Of a DNA stretch of 64,000 nucleotides, positions 1 to 11,198 are shown in pieces. A model generated the notes under the pieces. That model had not been told where the DNA came from. It searched no databases and worked only from the letters and a program-made list of their open reading frames with translations. Numbering within the stretch: the first letter of the stretch is position 1; each line of letters begins with the position of its first letter. Origin of the DNA: Euryodendron excelsum (Eukaryota > Streptophyta > Magnoliopsida > Ericales > Pentaphylacaceae); contig CM065383.1 of the NCBI GenBank assembly GCA_033060915.1, positions 12,120,001-12,184,000 on the forward strand, read 5' to 3'. The position numbers were made by a program, and so were the translations under genes.

Positions 1-2482
1 TAGGTGTATCGACTTGGCATAACTTCATGAAAGAATATTTACTGTTCTAGCACCATTAGAGAATTGACATTGATGACCTATACACAATTGAATTAAAGAT
101 TCATGTAATTTCGAATATTGTGGTCATATGAATAGTGAATGAAAGAAGGGCCATTTAAGAGGATAGAAAGTGGTAATAGATTTCAACATATGCATGCACA
201 TTACACATGATGATCAATGAACATTCACTTTCAAACTTCCAACCTCTGAATAACTTTCGAACTTTTTCCATCTTCATTCACTTTTTTTTTATTTGAATTT
301 TTTTCTTTTTAACTCCTTTTCATCCCTTTCTTTTCTTTTCTTTACTTTTCAACTCCATAAACATATAAGCAATGCACCAACTCCGGAATTTAGCATTAAC
401 AAACTTTTAAGCTCATGTGTATATGAATTTCAAGACAGAACTATAAACATGAATGGGTCATTGGAACAAAATGGCTTCCACTCTTATAATCTGAAATCAC
501 ATCAAATCAAAACTTCAAAAGTGTATAAGACGTCAATAACTCCACTAATACTCAACATGTAAACCAAAATCAAGCATCATGAAACTATTCAATGGATGGA
601 CGTTAATAAAATAACCTTGAGTAAATGTAAATCACTTTCCAAAGGCGATAAATAGGCTTTAAAGCTCACAAGGTATAAAATCTCCACCTTATTAGGACAT
701 GCATGCATAAGAGAGAAATATAGAAAGATCATATAATATACCAGTGCACAACAATGTAAACTCTCTCTTTTAATGGTTTTAAGACAAAAACTTGTAATGC
801 ATCACAACATAGAGGTAAATTAATAATAAACTCAAACTTAGTCCAATGCACGACTCAAAGTATCCTCAACATTATAAGCACATTGACATGAATATAGATA
901 TGGTTTCTTAACATAATCCCCAACACTTCCAATCATAACAATAAACATAAAGAGTATATGGAAAAGTGTGAGAAATATAAACCAAAGTACCGAACCATAT
1001 GATACAACAAACCTTTACCGAAGACTTCCAAGTATCCAAAAGGTAGATCAATCACGAACTAATACCTGAAAATTACTCAATAAAGTATAACAAGGTTTGA
1101 TAGAATAGAACTATTTTTGAATTTTTTTTTAATTGTTAAACAAAAAGAACAAAACAAAACAAAAAGACTAATAGGCTCCCTTCCCCCCAACTAGAATAAT
1201 GCAATGTCCTCAATACATTAAACAAATAGAACAAAGCATGGAATGCAATTAAATGGTAGGAGAAGAGAAAATAGGGTGCCTAATGCACCCTAAGAACAAA
1301 GAAAAATCAACGGAGGTAAACTACAGAAAATTAAGGGGATTGCTAAATTTTCGGGTGTGTGCAGACAATTTTGACACTCTTCAGTAAAACAACCATATCT
1401 CTCTCCACAGGAAAGCAAATCATGCTCCTTTTTTTTTTTGTTGTAAAGTAGATTCATAGACCTTTCCATCCATATAAGATTTGCATGCTAATTCACTTCT
1501 AATAGATTCAGATTTCACTATAAAGTTGACAAAAAAACAAGGTCTGCACTTTATTTTTTTGAAACTGGACAACCCTTTGGTTTTGCCTAAAGCACCCCTA
1601 ACTTAGAATGAGAAAACAAACTAAGAAAATAAATAAAAAATTACTCCTATTCCTACGCAAACGAGAGAAAAAAAATAAACTAAGAAAACAAAGAAACAAA
1701 ACAACTACTTCTATTTCTACCCAATTTTTAGAGAAAATCACCAAATGCCACAAAGTGGGAATTTTCCATCATTCCACACCCCCAACTTAGAGATTTTCCT
1801 AGAGTTCATGCAAAAATAAGAATAGACAATGGCCACTTGTTTGATGAACTCTAGGATATAACATGAAAGCACATAAGGGTAAAAAGGGTCATTGTATGTA
1901 GGAAATAAAGAATGATCATGCATAAATGTGCCAATGAAGTTTATTCCATGAAGTGCTTGACCCTCCCCTTCTTTTTGGTCAGCCATTGGAATGATGTTTA
2001 GTTCCAATGTTCGGACATAGAGCTCCAAAGAATAGGACTAGGTACTAGAGGAGTAAAAGTAAGGATAACATAATCCCTAAACACGATAGGAATGACCTCT
2101 AGACCATTAACATTCTCTTTAACATGCAAATTCCCAACATCTAGACCAAAATCATCCTTAAGGGTAGACTCATCACTATCCTTCTCTTCTTGTTTGGAGT
2201 CCCTAATCTTGGGCTCCTCTCCCTCACTCTCTATTGTTCCTTCTTCCTTCACCTCTTCTGTAGGTATCACTTCCCTCAGTTCAAACACCTCAGGAAGAAT
2301 AAGTACATCTTCTTCAACCTCATCCTCATCATCATCCACCCTAAGAACGTCTTCTCTTGGATTAGAGGGAACGTGATGTTCTCTATTTCATGGTCAGTCT
2401 TAAGGGTGATAACAGAGAGACATTGGTCATGACTACTCATATATGGAATTGGGAACATCTCACATGTAGGATCATCTCGAGG
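1..2482 (-). mobile_element. Noncoding 3' part of LTR element D
   Basis: This AT-rich stretch continues on the minus strand from the gag-like ORF at 2,483-2,890 and shows no pol domain. Two G-rich runs resembling the 3' noncoding region of plant Ty3 elements lie on the minus strand: AGTTGGGGGG near 1,184-1,193, next to a broken inverted repeat of the ATTGAGGACA type, and AAGTTGGGGG near 1,780-1,789. An acidic open frame at 1,998-2,339 (minus, 113 codons, rich in Glu and Asp) lies in another frame from the gag-like ORF and may be its degraded continuation. With no pol between gag and this DNA, D may be a LARD-like non-autonomous element. Its 3' LTR would lie outside the window. Confidence 0.5.
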
Positions 2483-2890
2483 TTATGCCGAAAGCTCTTC
2501 CTTCTTATGATCCATTGGCTCTTGTGTAAACAAGGTCAACCGTTGAGTTAAGTCATCTAATTCCTGACGAATTTGTGCAAGAGTGTCAGCTTGTACCTCT
2601 GTATTAGTATCTCTAAACCCCGAGGACATACCCATGTGATATGGCATGTAAGACGACTGTATGTTCTCTTGATTCTCTACAAAAGGTTGATAAGATAATA
2701 ACGGATATGTCTCGTGAAACGTGTAAGGTGAAGTAAAAGATGTATATGAATCATAAGCATATGGTGAAGAAGAAGGTGGTGCATGGTAGTACAGTTGTTG
2801 TGGTGGTTGTTCATAAGAAGCATATGGTGAAGCTTGAGAGCTCCACTCCGAATAGTTTGGAGGTGGATAATAGGCTTGTGGTTGTGCCAT
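2483..2890 (-). pseudogene. Gag-like ORF of LTR element D
   Basis: This open frame of 135 codons begins with a Met-Ala-Gln-Pro-Gln run, then is rich in Tyr, Pro and Ser (several YYPPP and SPYA-like stretches). It ends in a short helical, Gln- and Leu-rich segment. Such Tyr/Pro-rich leaders are common in the gag-like protein of plant Athila/Tat-type and LARD elements. It lies about 290 bases downstream of the PBS of D on the same strand, where gag is expected. It has no CCHC zinc knuckle and no recognisable capsid core, so it is either a remnant or a shortened gag. The call rests on position and composition, not on a clear domain. Confidence 0.45.
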
Positions 2891-3178
2891 GTATGAATCA
2901 GGACTTGTAGCAATAAAATTTCAAGGATAATCCATGATTAAGATGTATGCAAGACCGACCAACAAGTATATGAAAACAACCTATCCTCCTAATCCCATAA
3001 CAATGATGCACAAAGCTAATGTAACCAAAAGAAAAACAAAAACAAGTGCTCAAAAATAAAAGATGGAACGAAGTTACCCAAACAAGATATTGAGTTTCCT
3101 CGTGTTTGTAGAATGATGGTGAAGTGCTTCCTCCAAAATAAAATCTCCAAGGCTCGCCCACTAACGTAAAACGTAGCT

Positions 3179-3196
3179 TCCCCGACAACGGCGCCA
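3179..3196 (-). other. Primer binding site of element D (tRNA-Asp type)
   Basis: The minus strand reads TGGCGCCGTTGTCGGGGA. It is complementary to the 3' end of plant tRNA-Asp with one mismatch. It sits just inside the 5' LTR, which fixes D as a minus-strand retrotransposon of the Athila/Tat type. Confidence 0.8.
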
Positions 3197-4338
3197 AACA
3201 CTTAATGGCTCCCTAAAATGGTGATACTTCATCGTAAGTGCACGGCCGTGATATAGTAATAATTTCTCATAAAAACGAGGTCGATCCCACAAGGAAGATG
3301 GTTTACGTGAATAGGAAAACTTACCATGGATAAAAAATCTTAGGAAAAACACTCCAATAAACAAAAACTAATTTTAGGTTGAGAAAAGATTTATTATCTA
3401 ATTTAAACTAAGAAATAAAGAAAAAGTCATGGGGTCAATGGATTCAATCATTTGTGTCTCTTGAAATTCCGAAAGAGATAATTTAATAACTCAAATCCTT
3501 CGACTACGTCGCGACTCTCGGATTTGGAAGATATAGCGATAAAAACAAGAGTTCTTCAAAACTTCAACTTCTAGAATAAATCGGGTTGTTAGAATCAAGG
3601 ACGAGTACCATCGATTTGTGTAGCGCATATACCGAACCCAACTAATGCATAAACGTTACAAGGCAGCATATATACTGAGTGTGTTATTCACGCATAAGCG
3701 TTACCGAACATAATCAAACATCCAGGTTTTTGAAGATTTCCAAAACGAAGAAGAAGAAAGAAAACCAAAAAATTTAACTTTAAAACCAAGAACGTACCTC
3801 CTTCGTTCATCCAAGATATTCAATTGATCTTCACAATTGATCCCAAGATGGAATCTAGCTACTCATCATAAACTTAAATACGCAACGTTGAATTGAAAAT
3901 ATAATGAAAGACTGAATAATCTGATTACAGGAATTGAAAACTGAATGAAAACTATGAATAAACTACTCTACTCTACTCCTAAAACCCTAGAAAAACGTTA
4001 ATATTAGAATATCTTCAAAAACATAAAACTCCTAAACCTATTCTACAACCTCCTAATCTCCCTACAACTAAAAAGTGAGTTAATATATAAATTCCGTCGT
4101 CAGTTGTACGGAAGATCCCTATTAAGTGCTCCGATGGGCTAGGTCTCTTCACAAAAGTTGTAGGTCTCGAAAAGTTATATGAAATCGACATATTATGGGC
4201 TTGAATAGCCTTTCTGGTTCGCGAGATATGGGCTTTCAAAGTTTCAGTTCTACGTGCTTCAGCAGCTTGTACCTTGACAGCAACCTCTTGAAACCTATGA
4301 TTAAATTGCATTCGAAATCATCCCATTAAAGCTCAAAA

Positions 4339-4530
4339 CCGTTCAAATGCCTGGGCCACCGTTCGAACTCCACGGACAACCGTTCGAACGCTACTTCGAA
4401 CGGGAAAACCTGCTCTCTGAATCTATCGAACGGTCTTCGAACCTGATTTTGGCGTGACACCGTTCGATGTACCGTTCGAACGCTTCTATATATCATTCGA
4501 ACGCCCTTGAGGATCGTTCGAACACCGAAT
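4339..4530. repeat. Array of TTCGAA dyads in the U3 of LTR D
   Basis: About seven copies of TTCGAA, most of them within CCGTTCGAAC-like words, occur in roughly 190 bases of otherwise AT-rich LTR. The unit is palindromic and carries CpG. Spacing is irregular (about 12 to 40 bases), so this is a cluster of dyads and not a tandem repeat. Confidence 0.7.
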
Positions 4531-4667
4531 CCATTTTAGCGTGAATTTATCCTTTTTAAGCTCAAATTCCTGAAAACATACATAAAACTAAGTTAGTAAC
4601 GAATTAGGACTAAAACAACATAATTAAACACATTACCAAACTAACATATAGCTAATTAACGCATGTA

Positions 4668-4690
4668 GATTGTACTTTTAGAGTACAATT
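4668..4690. repeat. Terminal hairpin at the U3 end of LTR D
   Basis: The arms GATTGTACT and AGTACAATT surround the loop TTTAG. Eight of nine arm pairs are complementary. The same structure ends LTR E and opens LTR F. Confidence 0.7.
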
Positions 4691-4709
4691 AACGGCACTA
4701 CGAAGTATT

Positions 4710-5345
4710 AAAGCCACCCTTGCCAAAACCCAGGCCTACTTTAAGTAGAAGGAAGAGGACTTCCAAGCGATGAAGGTAGAGGCTGAAGCTGTGAAGATTC
4801 GTCTTGCCGAAGCAGAAAAGTCAAAGTCTGAGGCGAAGGCAAGCTTAGCTGAAGCCATAATGGATCTTAACAAGTCAAAGGCAGAATCACAGGCCCAATA
4901 TACAAAAGGCTACAAGGATGCCGGAGACATTTATGAAGCTCAAGTCAAGCAAATCTGTGAGTAACTCTTTTGGGAAAACTAGAGAGCAGCCTTGAAAAAA
5001 CAAGCTCTGGATAAGTTTTTTCCTTTCTGGACAAAGATTCCAGTTCGTGCTGAAGCCAATATGGGGTCTGACACAGAGGCTGATAAAGACAAAGAAGAAG
5101 AAGGAGGAGGAAGAGGAGAAGAGGCTCTCCATGGGGTCAAGCCAGCTAAACCCATCCTTCATGCAGACTTGCTTCCTATTGTGGAGAACCCCCTTGCCAA
5201 TTTGAACCTCGCCGAGACAAATCAGTCTGCCAAGTTGAACATTATCGACAAACAACCATCCGTTTTGACCAATGTTGTCGCCGAGATATCTTCTGCTGTA
5301 ACCGATGCTAATTTTCCCTCTACTGCTGCTGATCTGCCCTTGTAA
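4710..5345 (+). pseudogene. Antisense extra ORF (aORF-like) of element A, broken by three stops
   Basis: One plus-strand reading frame runs from about 4,710 to the stop at 5,343-5,345 with three in-frame stops: TAG at 4,746, TAA at 4,965 and TAG at 4,980. Each could come from CAG or CAA by a C-to-T change. The predicted product begins with an Ala/Glu/Lys-rich coiled-coil (LAEAEKSKSEAKASLAEA), followed by an acidic Glu/Gly/Lys run and a C-terminal part without recognisable domain. It lies downstream of the pol of A and opposite to it. This matches the antisense extra ORFs known between pol and the 3' LTR of Tat-lineage Ty3 elements. The assignment rests on position, strand and coiled-coil character. 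A captured host gene fragment is the main alternative. Its upstream part is cut off by LTR D. Confidence 0.5.
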
Positions 5346-5559
5346 TTATACCTGTGGGCAGATATTATGTATTTAGTTCCTTTAATGAGATTTTTGGTTA
5401 TCCTTATTCTTTTTTCTAGTATTTTTTGAGTTCAAGTCTTTTTTATCATATTTTTACTTTACACTTGATCTGAAACTAGTTTTAGGCCAAGACATTTCGG
5501 CCAAAATGTTTTACCTGAATCAGTGCTTAATTTTCTACCAAGTTGAATGAGTTTTGGGC

Positions 5560-5795
5560 ATTCTTTTGCCGACCTGCCATACTTAGGCAAGGCCAAGGTT
5601 TTCTTGGTTTTTATTTGCTCAACAAGCTTTAGTTTTTGTGGCCTTCATCGGCCGACCTGCCCAATTTGGATAGGACCAAATTTTTATACTTGATTTTTGT
5701 AGCCTTCATTAGCCGACCTGCCCAACTTGGATAGGACCAAGTTTTTACACTTGGGTTTTGTGGCTTTCATTGGCTGACCTGCCCATTTTAGGCCG
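5560..5795. repeat. Divergent 61-bp tandem repeat between pol and the antisense ORF of A
   Basis: Three to four degenerate copies contain the core GCCGACCTGCCCAACTTGG followed by ATAGGACCAA and a T-rich spacer. The clearest two start near 5,634 and 5,695. The first copy near 5,566 is more diverged. Confidence 0.65.
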
Positions 5796-6254
5796 AGCTT
5801 CCCTTCTGCCGGATTCTTTGTTGCCTCCAATACTTTCCTTTACACTAGTTCACCGGGAGTAAAAGATCTTGGCTGGACTCGTTTGTTGTAGGCTTAACTC
5901 AGTTGTTGATGATATCCAGTAAGTTTGAGTAGGGTAGCCTCCCTTTTTTTTCAATGAGGTCGAGATCCTTTGCCAAAGTCTGGTCATTGAGGTCGGTGTC
6001 GAATGTTGCCGATCTAATGGTAGGGAGTTTGACTTCTAAGGGTATTACTGCATCCACCCCATATGCCATCGGGAAAGGGGTTTCTCCAATAGATCTCCTT
6101 GGAGTGGTTCTATAAGACCATAAGACACTCGATAACTCTTCAACCCATATTCCCTTAGCTTTTTCTAACCTCTTTTTAATTCCATTTAACACGGTCTTAT
6201 TTGATATTTCAGCTTTCCCATTGCGCTGTGGATAGGCTGATGTTGAGTAGTAAT
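5775..6254 (-). pseudogene. Duplicated integrase fragment of element A
   Basis: This stretch repeats, with high similarity, the integrase core and C-terminal part found at about 6,508-6,975. It includes an open piece at 5,899-6,192 (97 codons) with the LNGIKKRLEKAK and WSYRTTPR motifs of the integrase catalytic core's distal half. It follows the end of the full pol copy by about 120 bases. It begins abruptly inside the sequence for NYYST and lacks the upstream zinc finger and the first two catalytic Asp residues. It is a partial tandem duplication or the relic of a second related element joined by recombination. It is not functional alone. Confidence 0.7.
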
Positions 6255-6375
6255 TTCACTTGTTTGCAGGAATGACATCAGATATGTAAATTTGCAGAAT
6301 AACTCCTAGTTTTATTGATAATATGCAACAAAGTATTATTGTAGGTTATTACATCCTTTAAGAATAAGAAGACTC

Positions 6376-7613
6376 CTATTGGTAGAACTTCCTAAGATTG
6401 TTAGCATTCCATGGTTGGGGTAGTTATTGCCCTTCCTTAATAGTTTCCAGTTGGTATGCCCCCGCGCCGACTTGGGATGCAACTCTATAAGGACCTTCCC
6501 AGTTTGGGCCGAGCTTCCCTTCTGTCAGATTCTTCATTACCCCCAATACTTTCCTTAGCACTAGTTCACCGGGAGCAAAAGCACTTGGCTAAACTCATGT
6601 GTTGTAAGCTCGACTCAGTTGCTAATGATATCTAGTAAGTTTTAGAAGAGCAACATCCTTTTTTTCTTCAATGAGGTTGAGGTCCTTTGCCAAAGTTTGG
6701 TCGTTGAGGCTGATGTCAAATGCTACCGATCTAATAGTAGGGAGTCTAACTTCTAAGGGTATTACTGCCTCCACCCCATATGCCATCGAGAAAAGGGTTT
6801 TCCAGTAGATGTCCTTGGAATGGTTCTATAAGACCATAAGACACTCGGAAGCTCTTCAACCCATCTTTCCTTTGCTTTTTCCAGCCTCTTTTTAATTCCA
6901 TTTAACACGGTCTTGTTTGATATTTCGACTTGCCTGTTGCACTGTGGATAGGCTGGCGTTGAGTAGTAATTTCTGATCCTAAAGCCGCTACGAAATTCTC
7001 TGAACATGTTGCCATCGAACTGGGTGTCATTGCCTGAAACCAGTGCACGGGGTATACCGAATCTTGTAATGATGTTTCTCCATGCAAACCTCTTAGCGTC
7101 AACTTTCCTGATAGTAGATAAGGGTTCTATTTCCACTCACTTGGTAAAGTAGTTAGTTGCCACTATGAGGAATCTTTTATTTCCTGGAGCTCGAGGTAGC
7201 GGTCCGACTATATCTAATCCCCATTGTGCAAAGGGCCAGGGGCTAGTAATGGTTATGAGGTCCTCAATAGGCTGGTGAATGATCGACGAAAACTTCTGGT
7301 ACTTTTCACACTTCAGCACATACTGGGTGGCATCTTTCTGCATATAGGGCCACCAGTAGCCTTGAGAAATAGCCTGATGCGTAAGGGATCTTCTGCCAAC
7401 ATGACTTCCACAGATACCTTCGTGAATTTCAAACAAAATGTCCTGCACTTTGTCGGGGTGGACACAATGAAGATATAGGCTAGTGAATGATCTTCTATAT
7501 AATTCTTTGTCGAGAGATAGCCAGTACTTCAGTGACTTGTTCTTGATTCTCCTGGCCTCATTCTTGTCTTCCGGCAGCTCGTCCTTGTTAAGATAAGAGA
7601 TGATTAGGTTCAT
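6376..7613 (-). pseudogene. Integrase end of the pol of element A
   Basis: The N-terminal zinc-binding region shows the two His (HEGICGSH) but the CxxC pair is broken: KCEKYQ has Tyr where the second Cys should be. The catalytic core keeps the first Asp (WGLDIVGPL), has GND where DNG is normal for the second Asp, and keeps the Glu (NRQVEISNKT). The GPNWEGPYRV stretch of the C-terminal GPY/F domain lies near 6,490-6,510, and the frame ends with WNANNLRKFYQ and a TAG at 6,376-6,378. Frames change between 7,137 and 6,762. The damage means no active integrase. The order of domains and the GPY ending fit Ty3/Gypsy, Tat lineage. Confidence 0.85.
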
Positions 7614-7639
7614 CTAAGATGGCCCTAATTGCAAAATAG

Positions 7640-9441
7640 CCAGGACTTGTATTTCTTCTTGAAATATAATTAGGCTAGGCAGTCACGTGAATTGTTCTCT
7701 TTGATCCCCACTTTAGGGTCGCTGCCACAGTTGCTAAGGCATCGACATTAGCATTGCTGTCGCAGCTGATCTGATGGAGCTTGTATTTGTCAAGTTTGCT
7801 GAGCAGCTTTTTTGGCTTTGCCAGGTACTTAGCCATCCTGTCATTTTTCTCCGTATACTCACTCATAATCTGGTTAACCACCAACTGGGAATCTAAATAT
7901 ATAGCTATCTCCGCAATCTTGAGCTCTATAGCTTCGGCGCCACTCGATAAGCAGAGCCTTATATTCTAACTCATTATTTGACGCAGCAAACTCCAACTTT
8001 ATTGCCTACTCTAATGTCATACTATCTGGCGTGATTAAGACTATGTCCAATCCTGCCCCCTTATCGTTGGATGTTTCGTCAACAAAAAGCTTCCAATGGT
8101 CAGCATTCTCCCATAATTTCAAAGGGGGTTCACAATTTGGTTGATCGGGATCAAGTGTCTGAATGGGTTTTTGGGGCAGTTCAATAGAAAATTCGCAATG
8201 AAATCTACAAGTACTTGACCTTTTACTGCCGACCTGGGTAGGAATCTGATGTCAAACTCTCCCAGCTCTACCGTGTATTTTGCTAGTCTTCCTGAGAAGT
8301 TAGCTTTTCTGAATAGTGGCTTTAACTGATGGTCCGTGAGAGCATTAATGGTATGGGCCCTGAAATAGTGTACCAACTTTCGTGACGCCATCACCAATGC
8401 TAGGGCCAGCTTCTCCAATGGAAGATATCTACTCTTTAACCCCAGAAGAGTTTTGCTGACATAATATATTGGTCTCTACTGACTATCTTGCTATTGAAGT
8501 AGGACGACGCTTACCGCGTGGCCTGATACTGCCAAATAGAGATAGAGCTCTTCATCTTTCAACGGTATAGAAAGTTGAGGTGATTGGGCCAGATATTTCT
8601 TCAAGTCTTCAAGGGCCTGGTCACAATCAAGACTCCAGTTGAACTACTCCCGCTTTCTCAAAAGTTAGAAGAATGGTTGGCACTTATATAAAGATCAGCT
8701 GATGAACCTGTTGAGAGTCGTTGCCATTCAAATCAACTTCTAGACTTCCTTGATGTTCTTCAGGGCCTCGATATTCTAGATTGCACTTAATTGATTTGGA
8801 TTTACCTTAATCCCCAAATGTGTAACCAAATATTCGAGGAACTTCCTAGAGCTTACCTCGAACACACATTTAGAGGTATTTAGCCTCATCTTATAGCTTT
8901 TCAGGATGTTGAATACTTCCTTTAGATCGGCCAAGTGTTGTCTGCCGACCTTGCTTTTAACCACCATGTCGTTGATGTACACCTCAACAATGTTGTCGAT
9001 GTGATGTTTAAACATTTTGGTGACTAATCTTTGATAGGTGGCGCCTACGTTCTTCAGACCAAAGAGTATTACTCTGTAACAAAAGATGCCCCTTAGGGTG
9101 ATGAAGGTTGTTTTTTCTTGATCTTTTTCATGAAGCTGGATCTGATGATACCCGTGGTAGGCATCTAGGAAACTCATCCTCTCAAATCCAACTGTTGCAT
9201 CCACGAGCTGGTCGATCTTTGGAAGAGGGAAAGCTCCTTGGGGCATGCCATATTCAAGTAGGTAAAGTCAACACAAACCTTCCACTTGCCCATTTTCTTC
9301 TTTTTCACCACTATGTTTGAGAGCTAGCGTGGGTAATAGACTTCCTGTATTGCCCTCGCCTCAAGGAGCCTGTCCACCTTTTCTATTACAGTATTCACAT
9401 GTTGAGTAGCTGTTCTTCTCCCCTTCTAGATCACAGGTCGA
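7640..9441 (-). pseudogene. Reverse transcriptase and dual RNase H of element A
   Basis: On the minus strand, RT motifs appear in order: FPLPKIDQLVDATVG near 9,230, the FLDAYHGYHQI motif, and the active-site box read as VYINDMVVKS near 8,970, where the first Asp of the usual YxDD is Asn. An RNase H of the retroelement type follows (MEKLALALV, TDHQLKPL, LAKYTVELGEFDI, KGQVLVDFIANF; 8,119-8,418). A second RNase H-like block (7,675-7,884, with MAKYLAKPKKLL and ANVDALATVA) comes before integrase. Two RNase H blocks in a row are characteristic of the Tat lineage. Several stops and frameshifts separate the pieces. Confidence 0.85.
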
Positions 9442-10627
9442 CACTGTAGGTGACTCGCCCCCAAATGCGGTATTCCTATAAATGGAGTTAGTACCCCGCA
9501 AGAGTATAGGGGTCGCGATGAAGTATAAACCGGTAATAATCTGGTATCGTTCTCTTCTAAGGGACCTAGCCCAATATAGGCTCTAGCACTCACCTCACAC
9601 TAATCTAACTAAGGTCGAATTGTAATTAAGCGAATCAAATCTAAAATAAAAGAAAGAAAATAAAATAGACCGAAAATCTTTTGAGTTTTTTATGGTTGTT
9701 TTGAATTACTAAATTATTGCAATGAAAATGAAAGCAATTAACACTGCACAATTAAAGTAAAGCAAAATAAAATTAAGCTTAAAGCAATTAAAAGGGAATT
9801 GGGCTCAAATGATCCAATCACTCAATTTCATCCAAGGTTTCCAATGGAGTTTATAACTCAAATCAAACACAACATTTAAGTGTGTTTGATTCGGAAGAAT
9901 TCACTTTGAAAATTGATAATTCTCAAACAATTGAAATTAGATACATGTTCAATGGAGAATCAAAACTTAATACCATCGATTCAACTTAGTCAATACCAAA
10001 TTTGTAGTCAGTGCATTGATTAGCCAACCATAGTCAATAACCTAAGTTTTCTAAGGCATCTTCAATCAATTGTTGGGAATGAATTTCTAGCAATTGTGGA
10101 GTTTTTGTCTAGTCAAGAGTCTTAAATTAATACCATTGATTCGGGTGATAAAAATCTCCAATCTTAGTCAATAATCTAGATTTTCTAAAATTTCACATGG
10201 AATTACTAGGAATTTGAATTCTAGAAAATATGGCAATTAATTCATGAGCTACCTCCATTGAATTCATTGGATTATTTGGGTAATTTTCACATTGGAACCC
10301 AATCTAAAAACTATCTAATTAAACTCATAATAAAAGCATGTAAAATGAAAGTAAAGCATTTAGATATTTAAACTAAAATTTATTTGAAGATTAAGAGTGT
10401 TTGGATACAAGGAAAATACAAGAAATTGCAAGAAAATGAAAGAAAACACAATACATTGAAAGGAAATTACAAGTTCTACTCCTATATTACCATTACAAAC
10501 CTAAATCTAAGCTAAAAATGAAAAAAAAACCAACCTTGGAGGAGCTCTCCTGCCTCCCCCTTGCTCAAAACTAACCCAAACTACACAAACACTTTACAAA
10601 AAATCCTAAAAGCGCAGCTTCAGACGC

Positions 10628-10829
10628 AAAAAATGCATTCTAGATGAACAATAACCGTCCGAATGGTCATCAGTCGGTGCGTCTTACGCGCGTCTAAAGT
10701 TCGTCCAGACAATGAACAGTAACCGTCTGGATGCACTATTCACCATCTGATGAACAATGACCGTCCGATGAACAATGCAATCTGATGAAAAGTAACCGTT
10801 TGGACGAGTACTATTCATCATTATTCGAC
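10628..10829. repeat. Array of GAACAnTnACCGTC words in the U3 of LTR E
   Basis: About six degenerate copies of ATGAACAATGACCGTCCG-like words occur in 200 bases, some as half-palindromes with TCCAGAC or CATCTGATG. The array lies about 370 bases from the U3 end of LTR E, similar to the place of the TTCGAA array in LTR D, but the sequence differs. Confidence 0.6.
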
Positions 10830-11169
10830 TTAGAAACTTTAAAACTTGATTTGACCACCTTAAAGCTTGATTCAGCCAATGCACATTATAGGCAAAGTTG
10901 TAGCTCTTGAAGTTTTCTTTCTAATGTGGCAAAAATCAACTCAATCGGACGTTGGAGTAAAAATTTATGGCCAAAATACCAAAACAGGTTTGACTTCTCA
11001 TCGCCGATTTGTTCGTTTTGAACCCGTCTTGATCATTCTTTGCGTCTATTTGCCTTTATTAGCTCCTAAAACCTACAAAGCACACACAAAACATAATAAA
11101 TCAAATATGAAACTAAATTAAGACAATTAACAACAATCTAAGTCTAACAAGGTGTGAATTAATGGCTTA

Positions 11170-11192
11170 TGATTACACTTTTAGAGTGTAAT
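11170..11192. repeat. Terminal hairpin at the U3 end of LTR E
   Basis: The arms GATTACACT and AGTGTAATC are perfectly complementary over nine bases around the loop TTTAG. It ends one base before the inferred end of the LTR. Confidence 0.8.
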
Positions 11193-11198
11193 CAGTGG

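Larger units (their letters stand above)
3205..4697 (-). repeat. 5' LTR of element D (about 1.5 kb)
   Basis: Read on the plus strand, the LTR opens with TGGCTCCC eight bases after the PBS. It has the motif pair CGTAAGTGCACG and GTCGATCCCACA near 3,233-3,290, which recurs at the same place in the LTR of B (23,714-23,775). It ends near ACGGCA at 4,697, just past a hairpin at 4,668-4,690. Exact ends are uncertain by some 15 bases because the partner LTR is outside the window. It cuts into the antisense ORF region of element A, so D is the younger insertion. Confidence 0.6.
9451..11193 (-). repeat. Solo LTR E inserted in the pol of A (about 1.74 kb)
   Basis: The pol reading frame of A breaks off at about 9,445 and resumes at 11,194. 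Removing this segment plus one five-base repeat restores a plausible join V-N-P-Q-C-R-P-V. The five bases next to the right end are GTGGA; those next to the left end are GTAGG, an imperfect target duplication. The plus strand opens with TGACTCGCCCCC and has CGCAAGAGTATAGG near 9,499, the counterpart of the CGTAAGTGCACG motif in LTR D. It ends at TAATCA after a perfect hairpin. No PBS, gag or pol lies inside, so it is a solo LTR of a minus-strand element related to D. Confidence 0.7.

Noticed and set aside
3179..3196. tRNA-Asp-like 3' end sequence (also at 23,669)
   Set aside because: Only the last 17-18 bases of the tRNA are matched, in the antisense sense expected of a primer binding site. 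No cloverleaf surrounds it, so it is not a tRNA gene.
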